A program made the translations under genes and the position numbers. DNA of 64,000 nucleotides from contig CAWDAL010000010.1 of the NCBI GenBank assembly GCA_963800285.1, forward strand, positions 62,001 through 126,000, written 5' to 3'. Within the stretch, counting starts at the first letter, position 1. Each line of letters opens with the position of its first letter. Origin of the DNA: DASUPK01 sp963800285 (GTDB lineage: Bacteria; Actinomycetota; Thermoleophilia; Solirubrobacterales; 70-9). The notes below the pieces were generated by a model. That model saw only the letters and a program-made list of their open reading frames with translations. It had not been told where the DNA came from and made no database searches. Shown here piece after piece: positions 56,741 through 64,000 of the stretch.

Positions 56741-57145
56741 CTAGGTACCGATCAGCTCGAGTGAGTCGTCGATCTCGACGTCGGCTCCCATCAGGGCCCT
56801 GTGGACCGGGCACTTGTGCGCGATCGTCAGGATGCGATCGTGCTGGTCGTCCGACAGCTGCGCGGGTGACTCGATGTCGACCTTGAACTTCGCGGGAGTG
56901 TCGGCCGTGGCCTCGGTGAAGTCGGCTGTCACCCGGACGTCGCCGAGATCCCAGCCCTTGCGATCGGCATACATCTCGATCGTGATCGCCGTGCAGCTGG
57001 CGAGCGAGGCCGCCAGCAGCTCAGTCGGCGTCGGGCCTTGGTCGGTTCCGCCCTTGTGCTCGGGCTCGTCCGCGATCAGGCGATGCTCGCGGATTTCGAT
57101 CTCGTGCTCGTAGCCCTTCCGGCGCCGCACGACGGCGTGCTTCAT
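56741..57145 (-). CDS. OsmC-family peroxidase
   Basis: 134 residues from ATG 57145, overlapping the stop of the adenosyltransferase gene (ATGA). The two reactive cysteines are in LLAASLASCTAITIEMYADR and TIAHKCPVHRAL. KGGTDQGPTPTELLAASLA is the typical dimer motif. It reduces organic hydroperoxides. Four bases before the SDR start. Confidence 0.92.
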   Translation of the reverse strand: MKHAVVRRRKGYEHEIEIREHRLIADEPEHKGGTDQGPTPTELLAASLASCTAITIEMYADRKGWDLGDVRVTADFTEATADTPAKFKVDIESPAQLSDDQHDRILTIAHKCPVHRALMGADVEIDDSLELIGT

Positions 57146-57714
57146 GAGGCTCCCTCCCTTCCCTCGAACATCTGCGGGTTCCGCTCGTCCGCGAAGCGGG
57201 CCAGGGCGAAGGCGAGGTCGGAGGCGCGGTTGAGGTAGCGAAGCACGGCATCCGAGGCGAGACCCTCGGTGTCGCGGAGCTCGACCAGGCGGCGCTCTGC
57301 GCGACGGATGGCGGAGCGGGCGACATCGAGCGCCGCGGAGAGCTCGGTTCCGCCGGGGATGACGAAGTGGGGAGGCAGGTCGACCTGGTTCATGTAGCGG
57401 TCGATGTCCACCTCGAGCGCCTCGACCATCCCGTCGGTTATCCGGCTCACGCCATCCTCGAGCCGGTCCGCGGCCTCGGGGGAGGTGGCGAGCTCGGCGC
57501 CGGCGACGAACAGGTCCTGCTGGAGGGAGAGGATCGTGGTGTGCAGGTCGGCCTGGTTGTCGGCCTTGCAGAGGGCGCGGGCGACGCCGAGCGCGGAGTT
57601 GGCCTCGTCGATCGAGCCGTATGCCTCCGTCCGGGCATTCGTCTTCGGGACGCGGCCGCCGTACCAGAGCGAGGTCGTCCCGTCGTCGCCCTTCTTCGTG
57701 TAGATCTTGACCAC
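57142..57714 (-). CDS. PduO-type cob(I)alamin adenosyltransferase
   Basis: 190 residues from GTG 57714 (MVKIYTKKGDDGTTSLWYGG); ATG 57735 is an alternative. ATP-binding N-terminus TKKGDDGTTSLWYGGRVPKT, then GSIDEANSALGVARAL. Further motifs are PGGTELSAALDVARSAIRRA, ERRLVEL and RYLNRASDLAFALARFAD. It converts cob(I)alamin to adenosylcobalamin. First gene of the run PduO-OsmC-SDR-NUDIX. Divergent from the VOC gene. Confidence 0.93.
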   Translation of the reverse strand: MVKIYTKKGDDGTTSLWYGGRVPKTNARTEAYGSIDEANSALGVARALCKADNQADLHTTILSLQQDLFVAGAELATSPEAADRLEDGVSRITDGMVEALEVDIDRYMNQVDLPPHFVIPGGTELSAALDVARSAIRRAERRLVELRDTEGLASDAVLRYLNRASDLAFALARFADERNPQMFEGREGAS

Positions 57715-57746
57715 GTAAACGACGATATCGGGCAAGGGAGGCTCGC

Positions 57747-58088
57747 TTGGCCGTCAACGTGTTGTTCGCGGGCATCGCCGTCGCCGATCTGGGCGCCGCG
57801 ATCGAGTGGTACGAGCGGCTGTTCGGCGCTCCGCCCGACATGACTCCGAATGCGACCGAGCGAGCTTGGCGGCTGACCGACGAGGGCTGGGTCTACGTCG
57901 TCGCGGACCCGGAGCGGGCCGGGAAGGGACTGGTCACCCTGATGGTGGACGACCTCGACGTGCGCCTGGCCGGGATCCGCAAGAGGGGAATCGAGGTCGG
58001 GGAGATCGTTCAGATCAACGAGAGGACCCGGAAGGCCGAGATCGTCGATCCGGAGGGCAACCGGATCGGCTTCGGCCAGGCCGGCTAG
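57747..58088 (+). CDS. VOC/glyoxalase-fold protein
   Basis: 113 residues from TTG 57747. VLFAGIAVADLGAAIEWYER then LFGAPPDM, WVYVVADPERAGKGLVTLMV and EIVDPEGNRIGFGQ are the paired beta-alpha-beta-beta-beta modules of the VOC family, ending in DPEGN-x-I. Metal ligands are not obvious. Likely a small-molecule binding or isomerase protein. Overlaps the convergent DUF1015 gene by 4 bp. Confidence 0.85.
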   Translation: MAVNVLFAGIAVADLGAAIEWYERLFGAPPDMTPNATERAWRLTDEGWVYVVADPERAGKGLVTLMVDDLDVRLAGIRKRGIEVGEIVQINERTRKAEIVDPEGNRIGFGQAG

Positions 58089-59344
58089 CGGAGCGGGTTG
58101 AAGGCGATCCCGGTGAGGAGCTTCGGGAAGAAGTAGGTCGACTTCGGCGGCATCGTCTCGCCAGCCGCGGCGACGGCGCGGACCTGGTCGACCGGCGTGG
58201 CCCGCAGGACGAAACCGGCCTGGTAGTCGCCGGAGGACAGCTTCTTGAAGACCTCGCCGATGTGGGGCGTGTAGCCGATGCCGCGCTTCGCGGCGATGTC
58301 CTCCGTGGTCATCCCGGCGATCCCCTTCAGGACGAGCTCCTCGAGGATCGCCGCGTCGAGAGTGCGGTAGGCCTCGGAGTGGTCCGCGAAGGCCTCCTCG
58401 AGCCGACTGCTGTCCCGCAGGCGCAGCCGGAAGCAGCGCTCGTAGCGCGACTCCATGAAGCCGAAGACGCCGACGCCGTCGGTGCCGGCCGGGTCGAGGT
58501 CGGCGACGGGAACCTGCTCGATGTCGAAGATCTCGGAGACGGCATCCCTCAGGGTCTCCTCCCGGGCGTCCGGATCGTCCGTACGGATCACGAGCATCCG
58601 ATGGGTCGGGAAGACGGTCAGTCCGGGGTCATCGAGCGAGACCAGCGCCATCAGGACGTAGTCGGCGTCGCCGCCCGCGCCGACCTCGCGCTGGTAGGCG
58701 AGCGAGGTCTCGTAGCGGTGGTGGCCGTCGGCGATCAGCAGCTCGCCCGGCTCGAGCTCGGCGGCGACCGCCTCGTGGACGGCCGGATCGCCGATCCGCC
58801 AGACGCGGTGGGTCGTGCCGTCCTCGTCGGTCACCTCACCCCACGGCGCGCCCCCGAGCGCGGGCTCAAGGTGCTGCCAGGCGTCGCCGGGGTGGAGCGC
58901 GAAGATGGGGGAGAGGTTGTGGCCGGTCGCGCGGGTGAGCCGCAGGCGATCCTCCTTCGGGCCGGGCTGCGTGCGCTCGTGCGGCCGGATCCCCTCGCCG
59001 TACGGGGCCAGCTTCACTCGCGCGAGCAAGCCGCGGCGCGTGAGGCGCGAGCCGTCGGGCGCGGTGTAGTCCTGCTCGAGCGCCCAGATCTGCGGCTCCG
59101 TGTCACGGGTCAGGACTCCCTCGTCGGTCCAGCGCGCCAGCAGGGCCGCGGAATGCTCATACGGGTCGCCGCCATCCGGGTCGCGAGGCAGGTCGAGCTC
59201 GACGACGTTGTGCGGCGAGCGGGAGACGAGCTCGTCGCGCTGGTCATCGTCGATGACGTCATAAGGAGGGGCGACGACGTCGGCCAGAGAACCGGCCTTC
59301 TCGAGGTCGTAGTGGAGCGCTTGAAGTGGAAGTACCTCCGCCAC
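58085..59344 (-). CDS. DUF1015 family protein
   Basis: 419 residues from GTG 59344. Conserved DUF1015 blocks in order: SLADVVAPPYDVIDDDQRDE, PHNVVELDLPRD, GLLARVKLAPYGEGIRPHER, LIADGHHRYETSLAYQRE, FPTHRMLV and ETMPPKSTYFFPKLLTGIAF. The family's biochemical role is not established; members often lie near serine or lactate metabolism genes. Length is normal. Monocistronic. Confidence 0.9.
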   Translation of the reverse strand: MAEVLPLQALHYDLEKAGSLADVVAPPYDVIDDDQRDELVSRSPHNVVELDLPRDPDGGDPYEHSAALLARWTDEGVLTRDTEPQIWALEQDYTAPDGSRLTRRGLLARVKLAPYGEGIRPHERTQPGPKEDRLRLTRATGHNLSPIFALHPGDAWQHLEPALGGAPWGEVTDEDGTTHRVWRIGDPAVHEAVAAELEPGELLIADGHHRYETSLAYQREVGAGGDADYVLMALVSLDDPGLTVFPTHRMLVIRTDDPDAREETLRDAVSEIFDIEQVPVADLDPAGTDGVGVFGFMESRYERCFRLRLRDSSRLEEAFADHSEAYRTLDAAILEELVLKGIAGMTTEDIAAKRGIGYTPHIGEVFKKLSSGDYQAGFVLRATPVDQVRAVAAAGETMPPKSTYFFPKLLTGIAFNPLR

Positions 59345-59432
59345 GGGGGCGGAACCCTAGTCAGCCACGTGGCGGCACACCCTCGTCACATTCGCAGGCC
59401 ACCGGTCACAGCTTCTCGATTCGAATCGAGTC

Positions 59433-60098
59433 GTGACCTATCCGGCCTACATGAGAGAGAAGGCACGTCAGCTCCGGATGGAGCAGGGCCTCACGATCGA
59501 TGAGATCGCAGAGCGCTTCGAGGTATCCAGGACGACCATCTATTTCTGGGTCGGAGACATGCCTCGCCCGGCGCGATGTGTGGCCCGAAGAGGCCCCAAT
59601 CAAGCCCTTGGAAACAAGGCGATGCAGGCTAAGTACAAGAGGCTGCGGGACGAGGCGTACGAGCTCGGGCGGTCGGAGTTCACCCGGCTCGACAGGAACC
59701 CGACGTTCCGTGATTTCGTTTCCCTCTATATCGCCGAGGGTTTCAAGCGGAACCGAAACTGCGTTTCGATCGCCAACTCAGATCCGGCGGTCATGAAGCT
59801 CGCGGTTCGCTGGATTCGAAGCTTCACCACACGTCCTCTGGACTGCGGAATCCAATTTCACGCTGATCAGAGCCTCACTCAGATCACTCGCTTCTGGGGC
59901 ACCGAGCTGGGCGTTGATCCGGACGCGATCCGACTGCAGCGAAAGTCGAACAGCAACCAACTGCGTGGGCGGACATGGCGCTCGAAACACGGGGTCCTGA
60001 CGGTCCGAGTGAACGACACGATTTTCCGGTCTCGCCTGCAGGGTTGGATCGATTCGATCAAGGAGCAGTGGCTAGACTCGGCCAGCCGCGGGGCGTAG
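59433..60098 (+). CDS. HTH protein with LAGLIDADG-like segment, ending inside tRNA-Pro
   Basis: 221 residues. Homeodomain-like HTH at 8-40 (ARQLRMEQGLTIDEIAERFE, VSRTTIYFWVGDMPRP). A middle part FRDFVSLYIAEGFKRNRNCV then SIANSDPAVMKLAVRWIRSF resembles the core of LAGLIDADG homing-endonuclease folds (LYIAEG), followed by a second half to WIDSIKEQWL. GC content is lower than neighbours. Its TAG stop (60096-60098) lies within the tRNA-Pro gene. It may be a mobile or DNA-binding gene established next to the tRNA. Confidence 0.72.
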   Translation: MTYPAYMREKARQLRMEQGLTIDEIAERFEVSRTTIYFWVGDMPRPARCVARRGPNQALGNKAMQAKYKRLRDEAYELGRSEFTRLDRNPTFRDFVSLYIAEGFKRNRNCVSIANSDPAVMKLAVRWIRSFTTRPLDCGIQFHADQSLTQITRFWGTELGVDPDAIRLQRKSNSNQLRGRTWRSKHGVLTVRVNDTIFRSRLQGWIDSIKEQWLDSASRGA

Positions 60099-60163
60099 CG
60101 AAGCCTGGTCATCGCGCCGGCCCTGGGAGCCGGAGATCCTCGGTTCAAATCCGAGCGCCCCGA
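60089..60163 (+). tRNA. tRNA-Pro (anticodon TGG)
   Basis: 75 nt. Acceptor CGGGGCG (60089-60095) pairs with CGCCCCG (60156-60162). D-arm GCG...CGC, anticodon stem CCGGC/GCCGG with loop CCTGGGA (TGG), T-arm CTCGG-TTCAAAT-CCGAG. Discriminator A; CCA is not fully encoded (CCT follows). The first 10 bases overlap the end of the HTH gene. Confidence 0.93.
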
Positions 60164-60173
60164 CCTTCTCGGT

Positions 60174-61148
60174 TCAAACCAAGCGCTCGGCTCGCAGCCA
60201 CTCCTCCGTCTTCCGCATCCCCGCGTCGAGATCGTGTTGCGGGTCGTAGCCCAGCGCCTCGCGGGCGCGCGCGATGGAGTAGCTGCCGCGCCGCGTGAAG
60301 TAGTCGATCGCCGCCGGGGTGGCCTCGCTGCGCCGCCCGCGCACCTTCGCCGCCAGGTCCATCGCCCGGGCGACCTCTCTCACCACCCGAGTCGGCGCCG
60401 TCCGCGGCCCGCGGATGCCGAGCATCCGGCAGTAGTGCCCGAAGAACTCGCCGATGGTCGGCTTCTCCGAGCCGGTGAGGATGAAGACGCGGCCCTCGGC
60501 CTCGGGCCTGGTCGCCGCGCGGACGATCCCGTCCACCAGGTCGTCCACGTAGACCGGGCTGTGCAGGCCGCGCCCGCCGTCGGGGAGGATCAGCTGCTTC
60601 GACTTCAACAGCCGAACCGGCTCCAGGGTCCACGGTCGCGATCCCGGTCCGTACACGTCGCCCGGCCTGACGATCGTGCAGGGGATCTCGCCCTCGGCAT
60701 GCGCCTCGAGCACCACCTGCTCGCTCGCGATCTTGGTGTCCACGTAGTGGACCCCGTTCGGCCGGACGGGTGTGCGCTCGTCGACCTCGCCCTCGAAGTC
60801 GAAGCCGAAGACGACGATCGAGGAGAGATGCACGAACCGCTTGGCGCCGGCCGCGATCGCAGCGTCCATCACGTGGCGGACGGCGGCGACGTTCGCCTCC
60901 CAGTAGCCCTCCGGGTCGCTGTAGAACCCGACCACGGCGGCGGTGTGGATGACGAGATCGCAGCCCTCGGCGTGGTCCCACCACTCACCCGGCCGCGTCA
61001 GATCGGCGACGAGATGCCATTCGTCCTCGGCCTCGACCAGATCGACGCCGCGCACCTCGCTGCCCAGTGCTCGGAACCGCTCGACCAGCGCCCGCCCGAT
61101 GAACCCGGCAGCGCCGGTGACGAGCACGCGCTGCGGCGCGTCAGCCAC
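60174..61148 (-). CDS. NAD-dependent epimerase/dehydratase (3-beta-HSD-like)
   Basis: 324 residues from GTG 61148, overlapping the stop of the acetolactate decarboxylase gene by 8 bp. VLVTGAAGFIGRALVERFRA, HTAAVVGFYSDPEG, VHLSSIVVFGF and YVDTKIASEQVVLEAH (Y-x3-K) define an extended SDR. IVRPGDVYGPGSRPWTLEPV is the usual substrate loop. The closest feel is to 3-beta-hydroxysteroid dehydrogenase/isomerase-type enzymes; substrate unknown. Last gene of a three-gene operon with a fatty acid hydroxylase-like protein. Confidence 0.9.
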   Translation of the reverse strand: MADAPQRVLVTGAAGFIGRALVERFRALGSEVRGVDLVEAEDEWHLVADLTRPGEWWDHAEGCDLVIHTAAVVGFYSDPEGYWEANVAAVRHVMDAAIAAGAKRFVHLSSIVVFGFDFEGEVDERTPVRPNGVHYVDTKIASEQVVLEAHAEGEIPCTIVRPGDVYGPGSRPWTLEPVRLLKSKQLILPDGGRGLHSPVYVDDLVDGIVRAATRPEAEGRVFILTGSEKPTIGEFFGHYCRMLGIRGPRTAPTRVVREVARAMDLAAKVRGRRSEATPAAIDYFTRRGSYSIARAREALGYDPQHDLDAGMRKTEEWLRAERLV

Positions 61149-61926
61149 TGTGCTCGACCCGGTCGATGGCGGCATGCGTGTCCTTCGCGGCGTCGGGGTC
61201 CGCGAGATCGATGCCGGGGGGAAGCTCGACGTGCAGGTCTCCGGAGGGGTCGAGCTGGACGTGCGCGGTCTCGGCCCGGCTGTCGAGCACATGCCCGCCG
61301 CGCGCCCGGTCCTCGCTGATGAAGTGCAGATGCCAGCCGGCCACCTCGATCCCCTCGGCGTACTCGGGGAAGCGGAACCCGAGCATGGTGCCGTCGACGC
61401 CGGCCAGCTCGAAGACGTGCTGTTCGCCCACCACCTCGGTGAGCGGCCGGTAGGGCGGTTCCTGCCGAGGCACGGACCGGGCCCTGACCAGCTCGAAGTG
61501 CCCGTCGATCCGCACCGCGCAGGAGGCGGCGTCGGCCGGGATCCGCCGGTCGATCTCGGCGAGCAGGCGATCGTGGTCGATCGACCCCTCGAGGTCGAAC
61601 TGGATCTGGGACGCGAACGGGACGACCACGGCGAACGGCGTGCGCTCCTCCGGCGGCACCTCGGTGACGTTCCCCTCGACGTCGGCGCGGTGGAAGCGCC
61701 CGTCGACGGCGATCATCTCGCCGTCCAGGTGGTTGAGCGTCCCCAGACCGAGATCGCCGTGCTCCGCCAGCTCGGCGAACGTGACGTCGCCCTCGAAGGA
61801 GCCGTCGATCAGGGCCCCGATGGTCGATGCCTGGAAGAGGACGTGCGGGTCATGCTCGGCGTGCAGGTCGGCGTGGCGCATCGCCTCGACGTGCAGCGAG
61901 CGGATCCAGCGCTCGTCGAGGCTCAT
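61141..61926 (-). CDS. budA: Alpha-acetolactate decarboxylase
   Basis: 261 residues. HVLFQASTIGALIDGSFEGD, LAEHGDLGLGTLNHLDGEMI, PEERTPFAVVVPF and the zinc site GWHLHFISEDRARGGHVLD (His-x-His and a later His) are diagnostic. The enzyme turns acetolactate to acetoin. No acetolactate synthase (budB) or acetoin reductase is adjacent; instead the partners are a fatty-acid hydroxylase-like protein (ATGA overlap) and an epimerase. The function may thus lie outside butanediol fermentation. Confidence 0.9.
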   Translation of the reverse strand: MSLDERWIRSLHVEAMRHADLHAEHDPHVLFQASTIGALIDGSFEGDVTFAELAEHGDLGLGTLNHLDGEMIAVDGRFHRADVEGNVTEVPPEERTPFAVVVPFASQIQFDLEGSIDHDRLLAEIDRRIPADAASCAVRIDGHFELVRARSVPRQEPPYRPLTEVVGEQHVFELAGVDGTMLGFRFPEYAEGIEVAGWHLHFISEDRARGGHVLDSRAETAHVQLDPSGDLHVELPPGIDLADPDAAKDTHAAIDRVEHSG

Positions 61927-62597
61927 CCGGTGGGATCGAGGGTGCGCGCCGTCTTCGACTTCGGCACCCCGCGCTGATCGGGGTTGGTGCCGAGGACCCG
62001 GTCACTCAGGTTGTTGGTGATCCCATGCCAGAAGTGCTCGTTCTTGAAGTGGTGGAGGCGGTGGTTTCGCCAGATCGCCCTGTAGGCGCTCGTCTTCGGC
62101 ACGTATGCGGTGTGGATCAGGAAGTGCGTCCACTCGTAGACGAAGACCATGCAGTAGCCCGCGATCGCCCCGCTCACCAACGCTCCGAGGGGAACCGGCC
62201 CGGCGAGCAGCGTCACGATCACCGAGACCAGACCGACGGTGAACGGCACCGCGACGAGCATCAGGAACGCCGCCTGCCACCAGTAGAGGAGGACCATGTC
62301 CAGGTCGTTCGGATCACCGTGGTGGGCGCGGTGGGCGCGGGCGGCGACCGTCTCGACCTCGCGGCCGTGGAGCTTGATCGGCTTGGCGTGGAGCAGGTAG
62401 ACGTGGATCGCCCATTCCCCGAACGGATAGATCGCGAGCAGCGCGGCGACGGCCACCGCGTCCCGCCAGGTCAGATCGCCGATCACGGCCCTCAGGACCA
62501 GCAGCGCCACGATGCCGCCCCCGATCACCCAGGGCGACTCCTTGCGCAGGAACTCCCGGCGCGCCTGCCCGAGGGAGCTGACCTCTCCGGAACGCAT
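61923..62597 (-). CDS. Fatty acid hydroxylase/sterol desaturase-family protein
   Basis: 224 residues from ATG 62597; GTG 62606 possible. About four helices with the eight-histidine diiron set: IHVYLLHAKP, RAHRAHHGDP, HFLIHTAYVP and RNHRLHHFKNEHFWHGITNN. Enzymes of this family hydroxylate or desaturate lipids at the membrane. Coupled by ATGA to the acetolactate decarboxylase gene. Lipid substrate unknown. Confidence 0.88.
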   Translation of the reverse strand: MRSGEVSSLGQARREFLRKESPWVIGGGIVALLVLRAVIGDLTWRDAVAVAALLAIYPFGEWAIHVYLLHAKPIKLHGREVETVAARAHRAHHGDPNDLDMVLLYWWQAAFLMLVAVPFTVGLVSVIVTLLAGPVPLGALVSGAIAGYCMVFVYEWTHFLIHTAYVPKTSAYRAIWRNHRLHHFKNEHFWHGITNNLSDRVLGTNPDQRGVPKSKTARTLDPTG

Positions 62598-62722
62598 CTC
62601 GACCACGGAGCCTAGTCCCGCGCCGGTCCCGGGAGGAACTGCGACACCTCGGGCCCCGCCCGAGTAGGGTGCCGGACTACGCATTACTGGGTAGTCACCA
62701 CCCGGGGGAAAGAAACGGGGCG

Positions 62723-63356
62723 ATGGGGCGAATGACCTTGATCGATGTCCTTCGGAAGTCGACCGGCCGGCGCCGCCTGCTGGCGATCGCGCTCGCGTCC
62801 GGGCTGCTCGTCGCCGTGCCGACTCTGGCGGTGGCGCACATCGAGCGCGCTTCCTATTGGCCCGATCCCGCTCCCGACACCTCGGTCGATCCGCCCGCCG
62901 TTGAAGTTGTTCGAGTAGAAGTCGTTGTTCTCGATCAGGTCCGAGTCCTGCGGGAAACCGGGATGGCCGGGCGCCGTGAAGACGTCCGTCGAGAACCCTG
63001 GGTGTTCCCGTAGAACTCGTTGTCGTGAATCCAGACGGGAACGTCATGGGGGGTCGCCCCCGACGGCAGCAAGCGGCCGAACGGGACCGACTTCTGGTGG
63101 GACGCCTTCGCCGCGAACACGGGCAACTGCTGGCACGACAACACCGGCGTCAACGGCGATCGGGCGAGCCTGACCAGCACGCCGCCGCAGGCGCCCGTCC
63201 CCGGGGTCTCGCTTCCGGGCTTCCCTGCCGGAGGACTGCTCGACCAGCGTCGGGACAGGCGGGCCCACTCAGGAGGCCGAGCTGCTCGCCTGCTTCGCCG
63301 ACATCTCGGCGGACACGCACACCTGCGACTGGTTCTCCACGCCGCCCAAGCCATAG
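62723..63356 (+). pseudogene. Scrambled right-handed beta-helix secreted-protein gene
   Basis: Forward: signal peptide start MTLIDVLRKSTGRRRLLAIA and AHIERASYWPDPAPDTSVDP. From about 62900 to 63045 the sense is on the minus strand (HDVPVWIHDNEFYGNTQG, then FPQDSDLIENNDFYSNNFNG). Then forward again: VAPDGSKRPNGTDFWWDAFA, NTGNCWHDNTGVNG and, after a frameshift, FADISADTHTCDWFSTPPKP and stop. All three parts are from one protein type, so an internal inversion plus deletion broke the gene. Confidence 0.7.
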
Positions 63357-63602
63357 CCTGCCCCGGCCGACGCGGGCCGGCTCCGGGCATGCGGGAGAGG
63401 GGCCGACCCGGGGAGCCTCCCGTGGCTCCGCGCGCCGGTCCCTCAGCCTTCCCCGCTTGTGTACCCCTGAGTACGACTCGAAGACTGGCGGCATCTTACC
63501 CAATTTTGCCCTGCATGAAAGTGATTAGGCCGAAGGTCCATTTTTGGGGACCCTGCAGGCGGGTGTGTGGCCTCATGGGCCGCAGGTACGCTCCGCGTGC
63601 TG

Positions 63603-63676
63603 GCCCCCGTAGCTCAGCTGGATAGAGCGCCGGCCTTCTAAGCCGGATGTCGCAGGTTCGAATCCTGCCGGGGGCG
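63603..63676 (+). tRNA. tRNA-Arg (anticodon TCT)
   Basis: 74 nt. Acceptor GCCCCCG (63603-63609) pairs with CGGGGGC (63669-63675). D-arm GCTC...GAGC, anticodon stem CCGGC/GCCGG with loop CTTCTAA (TCT), T-arm GCAGG-TTCGAAT-CCTGC. CCA not encoded. No gene is seen between 63357 and 63602 other than a short GGTCC/GGACC hairpin. Confidence 0.96.
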
Positions 63677-63777
63677 CTCCGATCTCCTCGAGCCACCCAC
63701 GCAACTCTCTTTAGGGGCCTGGGTTAGATTGCCCGAGCCCGAGGGACGGACCCCCGGCGCGGAGAGAGGAGATCGAG

Positions 63778-64000
63778 TTGGAGGCCCAGCTTTCGGTTCG
63801 CGTCCGGAGGACGCTTGCGCTCGCGGTTGTCGCATCGGCCGCGGTACTGCTGTTCGCGCTCGGCTCGCAGCGCGCCGAGGCGAAGGCGAAGCACCAGCAC
63901 AAGCTCGCCAAGGCCCCGAAGGGCCTCAAGTTCTACAAGCCGCCGAAGCATCTCCCCAAGCGCCACGGAACCCTGATCTGGGCGCGCAAGGCTCGCGGCA
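63778..64000 (+). CDS. Secreted lipase-like protein, N-terminal part (runs off window)
   Basis: TTG 63778 with ribosome site GGAGAGAGGAG upstream. The first 74 residues: signal peptide core TLALAVVASAAVLLFALGS, then a Lys/His-rich linker and GLKFYKPPKHLPKRHGTLIW. The F-Y-x-PP-x-L-P-x-G-x-LIW pattern is the start of secretory (LIP-family) lipases and related alpha/beta hydrolases in actinobacteria. The catalytic part lies beyond the window, so the call is tentative. Confidence 0.6.
   Translation, partial: MEAQLSVRVRRTLALAVVASAAVLLFALGSQRAEAKAKHQHKLAKAPKGLKFYKPPKHLPKRHGTLIWARKARG

Noticed and set aside
63496..63835. Minus-strand frames with GRIRTCDIRLRRPALYPAELR
   Set aside because: A well-known artefact: translation of the antisense strand of a tRNA gene (tRNA-Arg here).

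Overview
The window is high-GC chromosomal DNA from an actinobacterium, most likely class Thermoleophilia (Solirubrobacterales or a relative). The evidence is the codon use, many GTG/TTG starts, tightly overlapping operons, an LAxTG (class E) sortase substrate, secreted proteins ending in runs of lysine, and several SnoaL-like genes of the 'MSEENVE... ALEAAGLSE' type. No rRNA or CRISPR array is visible. Two tRNA genes are present (Pro-TGG at 60089-60163, Arg-TCT at 63603-63676).

Layout. 1-5067: amidase cluster with a GatC-like partner and an EamA transporter, a secreted poly-Lys protein, a lipoprotein/zinc-ribbon pair, and a GT4 glycosyltransferase. 5106-9511: aa3-type cytochrome c oxidase operon ctaC-ctaD-(Usp-like gene)-ctaE. 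9472-17540: an 8 kb genomic island inserted exactly at the 3' end of ctaE. The last 40 bp of ctaE, including the stop codon, recur perfectly at 17501-17540. Inside are eroded phage genes (tyrosine recombinase C-terminus, terminase N-terminus, prohead protease, two RHH-like proteins), several pseudogenes, duplicated SnoaL genes and a tandem hairpin repeat. 17850-24626: the respiratory region resumes with a diheme cytochrome c lipoprotein and a CBS protein. An operon on the minus strand follows, carrying a second subunit II/subunit I pair, then ctaA, ctaB and two tiny membrane proteins.

The most striking observation is that second oxidase pair (22156-24626). It is full length, in frame and translationally coupled, with ctaA four bases downstream. 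Yet subunit I has lost every heme and CuB ligand, the cross-linked Tyr and the K-channel Lys, and subunit II has lost both CuA cysteines, the Glu and one His. It looks like a metal-free heme-copper-oxidase fold kept by selection beside the heme A biosynthesis genes.

24682-31091: an SCP2-diiron fusion protein, an M1 peptidase, DNA polymerase IV with an SOS box over its start, and a benzoylformate-decarboxylase-like ThDP enzyme. 31218-40714: a fused FAD/Fe-S D-lactate-type dehydrogenase, a GGDEF-EAL protein, PAP2 and YbhN-like membrane proteins, thioredoxin reductase, a small secreted Cys-containing peptide with a structured leader, and an MBL-fold hydrolase. 40722-46501: a TetR-controlled P450 operon with a frameshifted cyclase, then 3-hydroxyacyl-CoA dehydrogenase, acyl-CoA dehydrogenase and a class IV aminotransferase. 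46710-59344: an LAxTG surface protein, thiolase, sulfurtransferase, a DHA2 efflux pump with a divergent TetR, NUDIX, SDR, OsmC, PduO-type adenosyltransferase, VOC and DUF1015 proteins. 59433-64000: an HTH protein whose ORF ends inside tRNA-Pro, an acetolactate decarboxylase operon, a scrambled beta-helix pseudogene, tRNA-Arg and the start of a secreted lipase-like gene.

Many genes have a TANNNT hexamer 6-9 nt before the start codon, which suggests that leaderless transcription is common here. All calls come from reading the sequence. No database search was run.
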